In this document: piece after piece, positions 51,679 to 60,511 of the stretch
How the letters are laid out: each line of letters starts with the position of its first letter
Position numbering within the stretch: the stretch's first letter is position 1
Assembly: GCF_004123145.1 (NCBI RefSeq)
Contig: NZ_SDKC01000001.1
Coordinates: forward strand, 1,259,501 to 1,323,500
Direction of reading: 5' to 3'
DNA: 64,000 nucleotides
Source of the DNA: Blautia faecicola
GTDB lineage: Bacteria; Bacillota; Clostridia; Lachnospirales; Lachnospiraceae
The notes under the pieces: model-generated
What the model was told of the DNA's origin: nothing
Seen by the model: the letters and a program-made list of their open reading frames with translations, nothing else
The model's database searches: none
Program-made: the position numbers and the translations under genes

Positions 51679-52285
51679 GATTATCAAAGATGCCCTTGCC
51701 CTTACACTGATCACTCTGGTGGCGGGCGTGGCCCTTGGTGGTGTATATGAGATCACAAAAGATCCGATTGCCAGACAGGAAGCGCAGGCGAAAGCAGAGG
51801 CTTATGAACAGGTATTTACAGATGCTGCAGCTTTTGAAGAGGTAAAGATGGATGATACTTTGATACAGACGATCCGAGATCAGCTGGATCAGGAAGGTTA
51901 TAAAGCGCAGTCCATAGAAGAAATCATGCGTGCAGAAGATCAGAGCGGAGAGATGCTCGGTTATGCATTTACCGTTGTGACTTCGGAAGGATATGGCGGA
52001 GATATCCAGTTTTCCATGGGTGTACAAAACGACGGTACGCTGAACGGCATCTCGATCCTGTCGATCGGGGAGACCGCCGGACTTGGTATGAATGCGGATA
52101 CTCCTGCATTCAAAGATCAGTTTGTCGGAAAACAGGTAGAACAATTACAGTATACAAAAAACGGCGCAACACAGGATGACGAGATCAATGCCATCAGTGG
52201 TGCCACAGTTACGACCAATGCCATGACAAACGGTGTCAACGCCGGTCTTTGTGCATTTCGTGTGATGGAAGGGGGAGATCAGTGA
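51668..52285 (+). CDS. rnfG: Rnf complex subunit G
   Basis: RnfG is a membrane-anchored subunit that carries a covalent FMN on the outer face. The 205-residue protein has one N-terminal helix (about 8-28), an outer domain, and the attachment motif SGATVTT in AISGATVTTNA. It follows the ribosome site GGAGGGG inside rnfD and overlaps rnfE by one base. Confidence 0.95.
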   Translation: MKNKIIKDALALTLITLVAGVALGGVYEITKDPIARQEAQAKAEAYEQVFTDAAAFEEVKMDDTLIQTIRDQLDQEGYKAQSIEEIMRAEDQSGEMLGYAFTVVTSEGYGGDIQFSMGVQNDGTLNGISILSIGETAGLGMNADTPAFKDQFVGKQVEQLQYTKNGATQDDEINAISGATVTTNAMTNGVNAGLCAFRVMEGGDQ

Positions 52286-52980
52286 TGAAAGCAAATTCAC
52301 CTCTGGAACGTTTGTATAATGGTATCATCAAGGAGAATCCCACCTTTGTGCTGATGCTTGGTATGTGTCCTACACTGGCAGTTACCACATCTGCAAAAAA
52401 TGGTTTTGGTATGGGTATGACGACAATGGTAATTCTTGCCCTGTCCAACCTGATGATCTCGATGCTTCGGAAAATGATTCCGGACAGTGTGCGTATGCCG
52501 GCTTATATCGTAGTCGTTGCATCGTTTGTAACTATCGTACAGTTCTTATTACAGGGATTTATCCCGAGTCTTTACGATTCTCTGGGAATCTATATTCCAT
52601 TGATCGTAGTAAACTGTATCATTCTGGGACGTGCGGAAGCATATGCGTCCAAGAACGGTCCGATCAGTTCTCTGTTTGACGGAATCGGAATGGGACTTGG
52701 ATTTACCGTGGGACTTACCAGTATCGGTATCGTCCGAGAGCTGATCGGTTCCGGTAAGATCTTTGGCATGACGATTTTCAACGGCGGAGCTACTATTTTT
52801 ATTCTGGCACCGGGAGCTTTCTTTGTGCTGGCGATGCTGGTGGCACTGCAGAACCGTGTGAAAATGAAAAAAGATCCTGCAGCAGCTCCGAAAGCATGTG
52901 ACGAGAGTCTCTGTGCAGGCTGCAGCAATCATATGTGTGCAAGTAAAAAGAGCGCTGAGAAAGGAGGAACCCAGTCATGA
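52285..52980 (+). CDS. rnfE: Rnf complex subunit E with Cys-rich tail
   Basis: RnfE and RnfA are paired six-helix membrane subunits that enclose a 2Fe-2S site. The 231-residue protein has NPTFVLMLGMCPTLAVT near the start, with the conserved Cys in the membrane, and GPISSLFDGIGMGLGFT. The last 30 residues form a hydrophilic tail with four Cys (205, 210, 213, 218: CDESLCAGCSNHMC), which I would not expect in the minimal subunit and which may bind metal. The start overlaps the rnfG stop (TGATG). Confidence 0.95.
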   Translation: MKANSPLERLYNGIIKENPTFVLMLGMCPTLAVTTSAKNGFGMGMTTMVILALSNLMISMLRKMIPDSVRMPAYIVVVASFVTIVQFLLQGFIPSLYDSLGIYIPLIVVNCIILGRAEAYASKNGPISSLFDGIGMGLGFTVGLTSIGIVRELIGSGKIFGMTIFNGGATIFILAPGAFFVLAMLVALQNRVKMKKDPAAAPKACDESLCAGCSNHMCASKKSAEKGGTQS

Positions 52981-53552
52981 GAACATTGTTAATGATCGCC
53001 GTCGGTTCGGCGCTGGTAAATAACGTAGTCTTAAGCCAGTTCCTCGGTCTGTGTCCTTTCCTCGGTGTATCGAAGAAAATGGACACGGCAGCAGGTATGG
53101 GTGCGGCGGTAATCTTCGTTTTGACGATTTCTTCTTTCTGTACCAGTCTGATTTATAAATTTGTGCTGGTGACAACGGGGATGGAATATATGCAGACTAT
53201 CGTATTTATTCTGGTGATCGCTGCTCTGGTACAGCTGGTTGAGATGTTCCTGAAAAAGACGATGCCGGCACTGTATAAGAGTCTGGGGGTGTATCTTCCT
53301 CTGATCACCACCAACTGTGCAGTACTTGGTGTGGCACTGTTAAATGTACAGAATAATTACGGAATCATGGAAGGTACGGTCAACGGTTTTGCAACCGCAG
53401 TCGGATTTACCATTTCCATCGTGCTGATGGCAGGACTTCGTGAGAAAATCGAATATAACGATATACCGAAACCTTTCCGGGGAATGCCGATCGTACTTCT
53501 GACCGCAGGTTTGATGTCCATTGCGTTCTTCGGATTTTCCGGAATGATTTAA
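52977..53552 (+). CDS. rnfA: Rnf complex subunit A
   Basis: A 191-residue six-helix membrane subunit, partner of RnfE. It begins LMIAVGSALVNNVVLSQFLGLCPFLGVS, whose first part includes the conserved NN and the membrane Cys in LCPF, and has the second conserved block LITTNCAVLGVAL. It overlaps rnfE by ATGA, and AGGAGG lies at the end of rnfE. Confidence 0.96.
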   Translation: MRTLLMIAVGSALVNNVVLSQFLGLCPFLGVSKKMDTAAGMGAAVIFVLTISSFCTSLIYKFVLVTTGMEYMQTIVFILVIAALVQLVEMFLKKTMPALYKSLGVYLPLITTNCAVLGVALLNVQNNYGIMEGTVNGFATAVGFTISIVLMAGLREKIEYNDIPKPFRGMPIVLLTAGLMSIAFFGFSGMI

Positions 53553-53564
53553 GGAGGGAGTTTT

Positions 53565-54353
53565 ATGATTACAGGAATACTTATTGCTGCGGCTTTGGTA
53601 GGCGGCACAGGACTGGTGATCGGACTGCTCCTTGGGGTAGCCGGAAAGAAATTTGCAGTGGAAGTTAATGAAAAAGAGATCGCCGTCAGAGAACAGCTTC
53701 CGGGCAATAACTGCGGTGGCTGTGGATATCCGGGATGCGATGGACTGGCAGCTGCAATCGCAGCCGGAAAAGCACCGGTAAATGGATGTCCGGTAGGTGG
53801 TAACGAAGTGGCAAAAGCCATCGCAGCCATCATGGGAGAGGAGATCACAGAGGGACGCCGCATGACAGCATTTGTAAAATGTGCGGGTGACTGTGAAAGT
53901 GCCAGAAACAATTATGTGTATGACGGCGTGGAAGACTGCGCGGTCATGGCATTTATCCCGGGTGGCGGAGAGAAAAAATGTCACCATGGATGTCTCGGTT
54001 ACGGAACCTGCGTAAAGGCATGTAACTTTAATGCAATCCGTGTCATCAATGGCATCGCCCATATAGATAAAGAAAAATGTAAAGCCTGCGGTCAGTGTGT
54101 GGCTGTCTGTCCACATCACCTGATCGAGCTGATCCCGTATGAGCAGACAGTAAAAGTAAGCTGCAGCTCTCAGGATAAAGGCAAGGCTACGATGAACGCC
54201 TGTGACAAAGGTTGTATCGGCTGCAAAAAATGCGAAAAGAACTGCCCGGTACAGGCGATTACGGTTACAGACAATGTGGCACATATCGATTATGAGAAAT
54301 GCACCAATTGCGGACTGTGTAAAGAAAACTGTCCGAGACACTGTATTATTTGA
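53565..54353 (+). CDS. rnfB: Rnf complex subunit B (ferredoxin-type)
   Basis: RnfB is thought to accept electrons from ferredoxin. The 262-residue protein has an N-terminal membrane helix (about 5-25), the 4Fe-4S domain NNCGGCGYPGCDGLA, and then ferredoxin-like motifs: CLGYGTCVKAC, CKACGQCVAVCP, CIGCKKCEKNCP and CTNCGLCKENCP. This gives several clusters in series. It is the last gene of the operon; no clear T-tract terminator follows, only the hairpin-rich spacer. Confidence 0.96.
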   Translation: MITGILIAAALVGGTGLVIGLLLGVAGKKFAVEVNEKEIAVREQLPGNNCGGCGYPGCDGLAAAIAAGKAPVNGCPVGGNEVAKAIAAIMGEEITEGRRMTAFVKCAGDCESARNNYVYDGVEDCAVMAFIPGGGEKKCHHGCLGYGTCVKACNFNAIRVINGIAHIDKEKCKACGQCVAVCPHHLIELIPYEQTVKVSCSSQDKGKATMNACDKGCIGCKKCEKNCPVQAITVTDNVAHIDYEKCTNCGLCKENCPRHCII

Positions 54354-54360
54354 TACTTAC

Positions 54361-54511
54361 GGATTGTTCCGCAGCAAAGCTGCTCCCACAATCCTCCAGC
54401 CATTCGAAATCCGCTGATTTATTTCGTAAATCGCTACTTTCTCATGTCTGGCGGTTTCCAAGGCAAAAAGCTTTCTCATGCAAACACGAAAAGCGTTTCG
54501 CTTTGGAAACC
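54361..54511. repeat. Hairpin cluster between rnfB and ruvA
   Basis: Three foldbacks follow one another. GGATTGT...ACAATCC with an inner GCAGC-AAA-GCTGC lies at 54361-54394. GATTTA-TTTCG-TAAATC lies at 54416-54432. GGTTTCCAAGGC pairs with GCTTTGGAAACC at 54453-54464 and 54500-54511. None has a T tract. They could be an untranslated structured RNA, a palindromic repeat element, or processing sites at the end of the Rnf transcript. Confidence 0.6.
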
Positions 54512-54531
54512 TGGTATCTGCAAATTAAAAA

Positions 54532-54560
54532 TTGAAAGGCCGTCCACCTTGTGGTATGAT
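54532..54560 (+). promoter_or_regulatory. Probable ruvAB promoter
   Basis: TTGAAA (54532-54537) and TATGAT (54555-54560) are 17 bases apart. A perfect 8-bp hairpin, GGGAACTG with CAGTTCCC (to 54600), lies in the short leader just before the ruvA ribosome site. No LexA/DinR box is obvious. Confidence 0.65.
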
Positions 54561-54617
54561 AGAACGTAGATTAAGGGAACTGTTGTTTGGGACAGTTCCC
54601 GAAAAAAGGAGTTTAGT

Positions 54618-55229
54618 ATGATAGGATACGTGAAAGGCATACTGGAGGAAGCGGACGACCAGTGCATTATTGTAGATAATCACGGAATCGGCTATCGAAT
54701 CTTCGTACCCGGTTCCGTTTTTTCTGGCGCAATTCCGATTGGTCAGGAAGTAAAAGTATATACATATCTGAATGTAAAAGAAGATGCCATGCAGTTATAT
54801 GGCTTTGCGACAAGAGACGATCTGAGGGTGTTCAAACTGTTATTAGGTGTCAACGGCATCGGACCGAAGGCAGGGCTTGGGATTCTTTCGGCACTGTCAG
54901 CGGATGATCTGCGGTTTGCGGTTCTGGCAGACGATGCGGCAGCTATCGCCAAAGCACCGGGAATCGGTAAAAAGACAGCGCAGAAACTGATTCTGGAACT
55001 GAAAGACAAACTGGATCTGGAAGATGCCTTCGAACAGAAATTAGCCAACCAGGCAGCCGCAGACACAACGGAGACGGCAGGAGACAGCCAGCTGCAGGAA
55101 GCAGTACAGGCACTGGTAGCACTTGGCTATCCGAACACCGATGCACTGCGCGCGGTGAAAAAAGTAGAGGGTGCGGAGACGATGGATGTGGAAACCCTGC
55201 TGAAAGCCGCGTTGAAGAAGATGCTGTAG
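54618..55229 (+). CDS. ruvA: Holliday junction helicase subunit RuvA
   Basis: RuvA binds four-way junctions and loads the RuvB motor. The 203-residue protein has the OB-fold start MIGYVKG, the two helix-hairpin-helix motifs LLGVNGIGPKAGLGILS and KAPGIGKKTAQKLILELKDK, and a C-terminal RuvB-binding domain (about 150-203) with ALVALGYPN. It lies 27 bases upstream of ruvB. Confidence 0.97.
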   Translation: MIGYVKGILEEADDQCIIVDNHGIGYRIFVPGSVFSGAIPIGQEVKVYTYLNVKEDAMQLYGFATRDDLRVFKLLLGVNGIGPKAGLGILSALSADDLRFAVLADDAAAIAKAPGIGKKTAQKLILELKDKLDLEDAFEQKLANQAAADTTETAGDSQLQEAVQALVALGYPNTDALRAVKKVEGAETMDVETLLKAALKKML

Positions 55230-55256
55230 GCTATGTATATGGAGAAAAAATAGAGT

Positions 55257-56243
55257 ATGGAAAGACGTATTATCACAACCGATATGATGGAAGAAGACAT
55301 CCGCATCGAGGGCAGCCTTCGTCCCCAGTGTCTGGATGATTATATCGGTCAGGAGAAAGCAAAGAAAAATCTGAAGATTTATATAGAAGCTGCGAAACAG
55401 CGGAACGATGCGCTGGATCACGTATTGTTCTATGGCCCGCCGGGACTTGGAAAGACCACACTGGCAGGGATTATCGCCAATGAGATGGGTGTGCATATGA
55501 AAGTAACCTCCGGTCCGGCGATCGAAAAACCGGGCGAGATGGCAGCCATCTTAAACAATTTGCAGGAAGGGGATGTCCTTTTTGTGGATGAGATCCACCG
55601 TCTGAACCGTCAGGTGGAGGAGGTACTCTATCCGGCAATGGAAGATTATGCGATAGATATCATGATCGGAAAAGGTGCAACTGCGCGTTCGATCCGGCTG
55701 GATCTGCCGCATTTTACACTGGTCGGGGCAACCACTAGAGCGGGACTTCTGACAGCGCCGCTGCGGGATCGTTTCGGAGTGATTCATCATCTGGAATTTT
55801 ACACAGAGGAAGAATTACAGACGATCATCCAGCACTCGGCAAAGGTACTGGGTGTGGAGATTGATGCGGACGGTGCTAGGGAGATGGCAAAGCGTTCGAG
55901 AGGGACCCCGCGTCTGGCAAACCGTCTGTTAAAGCGGGTGCGTGATTTTGCACAGGTCAAATACGATGGAAAGATCACGAAAGAAGTAGCTGATTTTGCA
56001 CTGGAACTTCTGGAAGTTGACCGGTATGGTCTGGATCAGACGGACCGCAAGATACTGGAGATGATCATTCAGAAGTTTAACGGCGGACCGGTAGGGCTGG
56101 ATACCCTGGCGGCAGCCATCGGAGAAGATGCAGGAACCATCGAAGATGTGTATGAACCGTACCTGATTCAGTACGGATTTTTAAACCGCACGCCGAGAGG
56201 ACGGGTGGCTACGGAGCTGGCATATCATCATTTGGGAATCTAA
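55257..56243 (+). CDS. ruvB: Holliday junction branch-migration ATPase RuvB
   Basis: RuvB is the hexameric AAA+ motor for branch migration. The 328-residue protein has Walker [12 protein letters not shown], Walker [10 protein letters not shown], sensor 1 GATTRAG, the arginine finger in LRDRFGV, and a C-terminal winged helix. [13 protein letters not shown] replaces the common LRP-x-x-L start with only small changes. No strong ribosome site is visible, which hints at coupling to ruvA. Confidence 0.98.
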   Translation: MERRIITTDMMEEDIRIEGSLRPQCLDDYIGQEKAKKNLKIYIEAAKQRNDALDHVLFYGPPGLGKTTLAGIIANEMGVHMKVTSGPAIEKPGEMAAILNNLQEGDVLFVDEIHRLNRQVEEVLYPAMEDYAIDIMIGKGATARSIRLDLPHFTLVGATTRAGLLTAPLRDRFGVIHHLEFYTEEELQTIIQHSAKVLGVEIDADGAREMAKRSRGTPRLANRLLKRVRDFAQVKYDGKITKEVADFALELLEVDRYGLDQTDRKILEMIIQKFNGGPVGLDTLAAAIGEDAGTIEDVYEPYLIQYGFLNRTPRGRVATELAYHHLGI

Positions 56244-56247
56244 GGGG

Positions 56248-56275
56248 TTGTTTTTTGGGGGATTTTGTTTATAAT
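56248..56275 (+). promoter_or_regulatory. Probable zapA promoter
   Basis: TTGTTT (56248-56253) and TATAAT (56270-56275) are 16 bases apart, just after the ruvB stop; the leader is about 105 bases. Confidence 0.5.
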
Positions 56276-56388
56276 AGAAGAGAGTCCTGACAGCGGAACA
56301 TTTTGGTAATGTTTCAAAAAATTGTGGACTGTCTGCAAAATCGCACACTGTTTTTGCAGAGCATACATAAAATGGAGGAAATGCCGTA

Positions 56389-56775
56389 ATGCCAGCAAAA
56401 AATACAATTAAGGTATTAATCGGAGGAAAGATCATCACATTAAGTGGATATGAAAGTGAAGAATATCTGCAAAATGTGGCTTCTTATATGAACCATAAAC
56501 TTGCCCAGCTTTCCGAACTGCCGGGATACAACCGACAGCCGGTGGAAACAAAAAACACGCTGCTCAGCCTGAACATTGCAGATGATTATTTCAAGGCAAA
56601 GCATCAGGCAGAAGTTTTTGAAGAGGATTCCCAGCTGAAAGATAAGGAAATGTATGATCTGAAACACGATCTGATCGAAGCACAGATCGAGGTTGAGAAT
56701 CTGAAGAAGGAAAAAGAAGAACTGGAACAGCAGATGAAGAAACTGGAAGAAGATATGGAAAATCTGCTGAAATAA
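56389..56775 (+). CDS. zapA: Cell division protein ZapA
   Basis: ZapA bundles FtsZ filaments at the division site. The 128-residue protein has the ZapA N-terminal domain (about 1-75: KVLIGGKIITLSGYESEEYLQNVASYMN, first part typical) and a C-terminal coiled coil (about 80-128) of heptad-like Glu/Lys/Leu. It lies upstream of a U32 peptidase, an arrangement known in Firmicutes. Confidence 0.88.
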   Translation: MPAKNTIKVLIGGKIITLSGYESEEYLQNVASYMNHKLAQLSELPGYNRQPVETKNTLLSLNIADDYFKAKHQAEVFEEDSQLKDKEMYDLKHDLIEAQIEVENLKKEKEELEQQMKKLEEDMENLLK

Positions 56776-56780
56776 AAAAG

Positions 56781-56813
56781 AAGACTGTCGCAGCATCTGC
56801 GATAGCCTTTTTT
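56781..56813 (+). terminator. Terminator after zapA
   Basis: TGTCGCAG-CAT-CTGCGATA forms an 8-bp stem with a 3-base loop; AAGAC/GCC arms and a T6 tract follow. It directly precedes the AAGGAGG site of the U32 gene. Confidence 0.8.
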
Positions 56814-56827
56814 GTAAGGAGGAGTAT

Positions 56828-59020
56828 ATGAAGGTAGAATTACTGGCGCCCGCCGGTTCCTATGAGGCTTTGGAAGCTGCATTTGAAGCCGGGGCGGATG
56901 CTGTCTATCTGGGAGGTCAGAAGTTCGGTGCCCGCGCGTATGCGGACAATCTGGATCAGGAACAGTTGATCCGGGCGATCGATCTGGCACATCTGAAGGG
57001 AAAGCAGCTGTATCTGACCATCAATACGCTGTTAAAAAACCGGGAACTGGAAGAAGAACTATATGCGTATCTGGCACCACTCTACGAGGCGGGACTGGAC
57101 GCAGTCATCGTTCAGGATCTCGGGGTGATGGAATTTATTAAAACATATTTTCCAAAGCTGCACATCCATGCAAGCACGCAGATGACGATCACCGGTGTGG
57201 AGAGTGCAAAACTTTTAAAGAAAGCCGGGGCAACCCGTGTGGTGACTGCGAGGGAGCTGTTACTGGAAGAAATTAAAAAGATTTACGATGCGACACATAT
57301 GGAGATTGAGAGCTTTGTTCACGGGGCACTCTGTTACTGCTATTCCGGTCAGTGTCTGATGAGCAGTATGATCGGCGGAAGAAGCGGCAACCGGGGAAGA
57401 TGTGCACAGCCCTGCCGTCTGCCGTATCAGGTATACAGGGACGGAAAACGCCTGAACAATGAGCAGACCGCGTATGTGCTCAGCCCGAAAGATATGTGCA
57501 CGGTGGAGATCCTGCCGGAGATCATCGAGGCGGGTGTTTATTCACTGAAGATCGAAGGAAGAATGAAGAAACCGGAATATACCGCGGGTGTGGTATCTGT
57601 TTACCGGAAATATCTGGACCGCTATCTTGCAGGGGAAAAACGACCGGTGGTTACAGAAGAAGATCGGAAGATCCTGTGGGATATCTATAACCGGGACGGA
57701 TTTCATCAAAGCTATTATAAGCAGCGAAACGGAAGATCGATGATGGCACTGGAAAATGAAAAAAGCGGCGGCACGATTCGAAATGAGGAATTATTTTCCA
57801 GAATACGGAAAGAATATATGGAGAAAAAGACACCGGTTCCGGTACAGGGAACGCTGACCGTATATACCGGATGTCCGGCAATTCTGGAAGTACAGGCGGG
57901 GGATGTCAGTGTGACGGTGGAAGGAGAAACCGTGCAGGCTGCGACGAACTGTCCGTTGGGAGAGGACAGGATCCGTAGACAGATGGAAAAAACCGGAGGA
58001 TCCGGATTTGCTTTTGAGAAGCTGGATATTTTCATGGGAGATGATATTTTTCTCCCGATGCAGCAGTTAAACCATCTGAGACGACAGGCACTCGAAGCAC
58101 TTCAAAAAGAGATGCTTCGTCCGTGGAAACAGAGAAAAGCGAAGGAACGTGATCCGAAAGATGTTCCGGATGTCAAAAAACAGACAGCTCCGGGAACGCT
58201 CAGCGCAGCAGTACAAACAAACGAACAGCTTGCGGCTGTGGCACAGACAGACGGAATCCGCCGAATCTATGCGGACTGCGGAATTTTCCCGGTGAAAGAC
58301 TTTGCACAGGATGTGGAAGCGTGGATAAACAGACTTCAGACAGCGGGAAAAGAACTGTTTCTGACACTGCCGCGGATCGTCCGTGACCGGGAACTGGACG
58401 GAAGGAAAGAAACATTTACCGAACTGGTACAGAAAGGGCTTGGCGGTTTCATGGTGCGGAATATGGAAAGTTACGGGATCCTGGATGCTATGGGACTTAC
58501 TTCCCGGATCGTTCTGGACGCCAATATTTATACCATGAATAACCGGGCGGAATCGTTCTGGATAGAAAAAGGAATTCTTGGCGATACAGTTCCGCTGGAA
58601 CTGAATGCGAAAGAACTGGCGCACAGAAACAATAAAAACAGTGAACTGATCGTGTACGGATATACGCCGATGATGGTTTCCGTACAGTGTGTCCAGAAAA
58701 CGATGGATCGTTGCAATCATGCCTGTGCACAGTATACGCTCAAAGACCGGTATCAGAAAGAATTTCACGGTGTATGCAGCTGTGAGTTCTGTTACAATAC
58801 AATCTACAACGCGCTGCCGACTTCCCTGCTGAAAGAAAAGGAAAAGGCAGAAAAACTGGGCGTGGAAGCATATCGTCTGTCCTTTACGACAGAAACGGAG
58901 AAAGAAACAGAGAAGATTGTCCGGGCGTTTGTGGAGGTTTATCTGAGAGGGCAGAAGCCGGACGGATGGATGCAGACAGAAGAGACAACCAAAGGACATT
59001 TCCAGCGGGGCGTGGAATAG
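56828..59020 (+). CDS. U32-family peptidase/RNA-modification-type protein
   Basis: A 730-residue member of the U32 family, whose characterised relatives include collagen-degrading PrtC-like proteins and RlhA, a 23S rRNA hydroxylation enzyme. The U32 signature is ESFVHGALCYCYSGQCLMSS (from about residue 160), followed by GNRGRCAQPCRLPY, whose cysteines may hold an iron-sulphur cluster. A DUF3656-like insert lies in the middle, and the C-terminal domain has another Cys set (CNHACAQY, GVCSCEFC). Position next to zapA is typical. Role in tRNA/rRNA modification is inferred. Confidence 0.9.
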   Translation: MKVELLAPAGSYEALEAAFEAGADAVYLGGQKFGARAYADNLDQEQLIRAIDLAHLKGKQLYLTINTLLKNRELEEELYAYLAPLYEAGLDAVIVQDLGVMEFIKTYFPKLHIHASTQMTITGVESAKLLKKAGATRVVTARELLLEEIKKIYDATHMEIESFVHGALCYCYSGQCLMSSMIGGRSGNRGRCAQPCRLPYQVYRDGKRLNNEQTAYVLSPKDMCTVEILPEIIEAGVYSLKIEGRMKKPEYTAGVVSVYRKYLDRYLAGEKRPVVTEEDRKILWDIYNRDGFHQSYYKQRNGRSMMALENEKSGGTIRNEELFSRIRKEYMEKKTPVPVQGTLTVYTGCPAILEVQAGDVSVTVEGETVQAATNCPLGEDRIRRQMEKTGGSGFAFEKLDIFMGDDIFLPMQQLNHLRRQALEALQKEMLRPWKQRKAKERDPKDVPDVKKQTAPGTLSAAVQTNEQLAAVAQTDGIRRIYADCGIFPVKDFAQDVEAWINRLQTAGKELFLTLPRIVRDRELDGRKETFTELVQKGLGGFMVRNMESYGILDAMGLTSRIVLDANIYTMNNRAESFWIEKGILGDTVPLELNAKELAHRNNKNSELIVYGYTPMMVSVQCVQKTMDRCNHACAQYTLKDRYQKEFHGVCSCEFCYNTIYNALPTSLLKEKEKAEKLGVEAYRLSFTTETEKETEKIVRAFVEVYLRGQKPDGWMQTEETTKGHFQRGVE

Positions 59021-59041
59021 ACAGAAAGTGGAGGAGATGCA

Positions 59042-60511
59042 GTGGAAAATGTAATCACAGAAGTATCCAAATATCTCATCATTCTTCTGATGATGATCTA
59101 TACATTTTCCTGTTTTACCGTATTTCGGAAACGGGATATTGAAGATCAGAGAAATATGCTGCGCAGACAGATCGTACTGATGCTGTTTATGAATCTGGTA
59201 GCATATACGGTTCTGTTTTTACAGAACAATGATATGAAGATACTGATGATGTACGGAGCGGTGTTCCTGTTTATTGTCGTGGTACAGATCCTGTACCGCG
59301 TGATCTACAGAAAAGGAAATCTGCTGATTGTCAATAATATGTGTATGCTTTTGAGTATCGGTTTTCTGATCCTGAGCAGACTGAGTTTTGACAAGGCAGT
59401 CAAGCAGTTTGAAATCGTGGTGATCGGTATGGTGCTTTCGTTTATCGTACCGGTGATCGTCAGAAAGGTAAAGATCTTAAAGGATCTGACCTGGCTGTAT
59501 GGAATCGTGGGACTTGCTCTTTTGATGGTGGTACTCGCCATGGCAGCAATCTCCGGCGGAGCCAAGTTATCGATTGAGATCGGTGGTGTTACCTTCCAGT
59601 TTTCGGAACTGGTAAAGATCACCTTTGTATTCTTTGTGGCAGGTATGCTGAGAGAAGATACCAGCTTTAAACGGGTCGTGATCACGACTATTGTGGCGGC
59701 GGCTCATGTGCTGATCCTAGTGGTGTCAAAGGACCTGGGAAGTGCGGTCGTATTCTTCGTGGCATATATTGTCATGCTGTATGTGGCAACAAAGAAAGCC
59801 CGGTATGCACTGGCGGGACTTGCCGGTGGTGCAGTGGCTGCGGTTGCGGCGTATTTTCTGTTTAATCATGTACGGCAGCGTGTGATTGTATGGCAGGATC
59901 CGATTGCGGTATATGATAAAGTCGGAGGGGGATATCAGGTTGCACAGGGACTGTTCGGTATCAGTGCCGGCGGATGGTTCGGTATGGGACTTGGAAAAGG
60001 AATGCCGAATATCATCCCTGTTGTGGACAAGGATTTTATATTTGCAGCGATCTGTGAGGAACTGGGAGCGATCTTTGCAATCTGCATGCTTCTGGTCTGC
60101 ATGAGCTGCTATCTTATGATTGTCAATGTTTCCATGCGGATGAGCAAACCATTTTATAAGCTGATCGCGATGGGACTGGGCGCGGAATATGCGTTCCAGG
60201 TATTTCTGACAGTCGGCGGAACCAGCAAATTTATTCCTATGACAGGAATTACCCTTCCACTGGTAAGTTATGGCGGAAGCTCGGTGATCTGTACGATTCT
60301 GATGTTTGCCATCATCCAGGGACTGTATATTCTCAGAGAAGACGAAGGTGAAGAACTTGAAAGAAAGAGAAAAGAGAAACGTAAAAAATCAAAGAAACCA
60401 CCAAAACAGAACCCGCCTGGAGGAAATGGAGTTTCAGGAGGATCTGGATACCGGGAGAAAACACTCGAAGAAAAAATCCAGGAGCAAACAGAAAAAAGCC
60501 TCAACTGGTAA
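59042..60511 (+). CDS. FtsW/RodA/SpoVE-family peptidoglycan polymerase (SEDS)
   Basis: SEDS proteins polymerise lipid II into glycan strands together with a class B PBP. The 489-residue protein has about ten or more membrane helices. Family blocks are KDLGSAVVFFVAYIVMLYVA (start diagnostic), AQGLFGISAGGWFGMGLGKG, and PMTGITLPLVSYGGSSVI. The last 60 residues form a charged Lys/Pro/Gly tail. The start is GTG after GGAGGAG. Its last 86 bases overlap the PBP gene in another frame. Whether it serves division, elongation or sporulation is open. Confidence 0.93.
   Translation: MENVITEVSKYLIILLMMIYTFSCFTVFRKRDIEDQRNMLRRQIVLMLFMNLVAYTVLFLQNNDMKILMMYGAVFLFIVVVQILYRVIYRKGNLLIVNNMCMLLSIGFLILSRLSFDKAVKQFEIVVIGMVLSFIVPVIVRKVKILKDLTWLYGIVGLALLMVVLAMAAISGGAKLSIEIGGVTFQFSELVKITFVFFVAGMLREDTSFKRVVITTIVAAAHVLILVVSKDLGSAVVFFVAYIVMLYVATKKARYALAGLAGGAVAAVAAYFLFNHVRQRVIVWQDPIAVYDKVGGGYQVAQGLFGISAGGWFGMGLGKGMPNIIPVVDKDFIFAAICEELGAIFAICMLLVCMSCYLMIVNVSMRMSKPFYKLIAMGLGAEYAFQVFLTVGGTSKFIPMTGITLPLVSYGGSSVICTILMFAIIQGLYILREDEGEELERKRKEKRKKSKKPPKQNPPGGNGVSGGSGYREKTLEEKIQEQTEKSLNW

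Noticed and set aside
53340-54341. A 333-codon minus-strand frame opposite rnfA/rnfB
   Set aside because: It is the complement of ferredoxin-type Cys codons in rnfB; no start signal and no recognisable domain.
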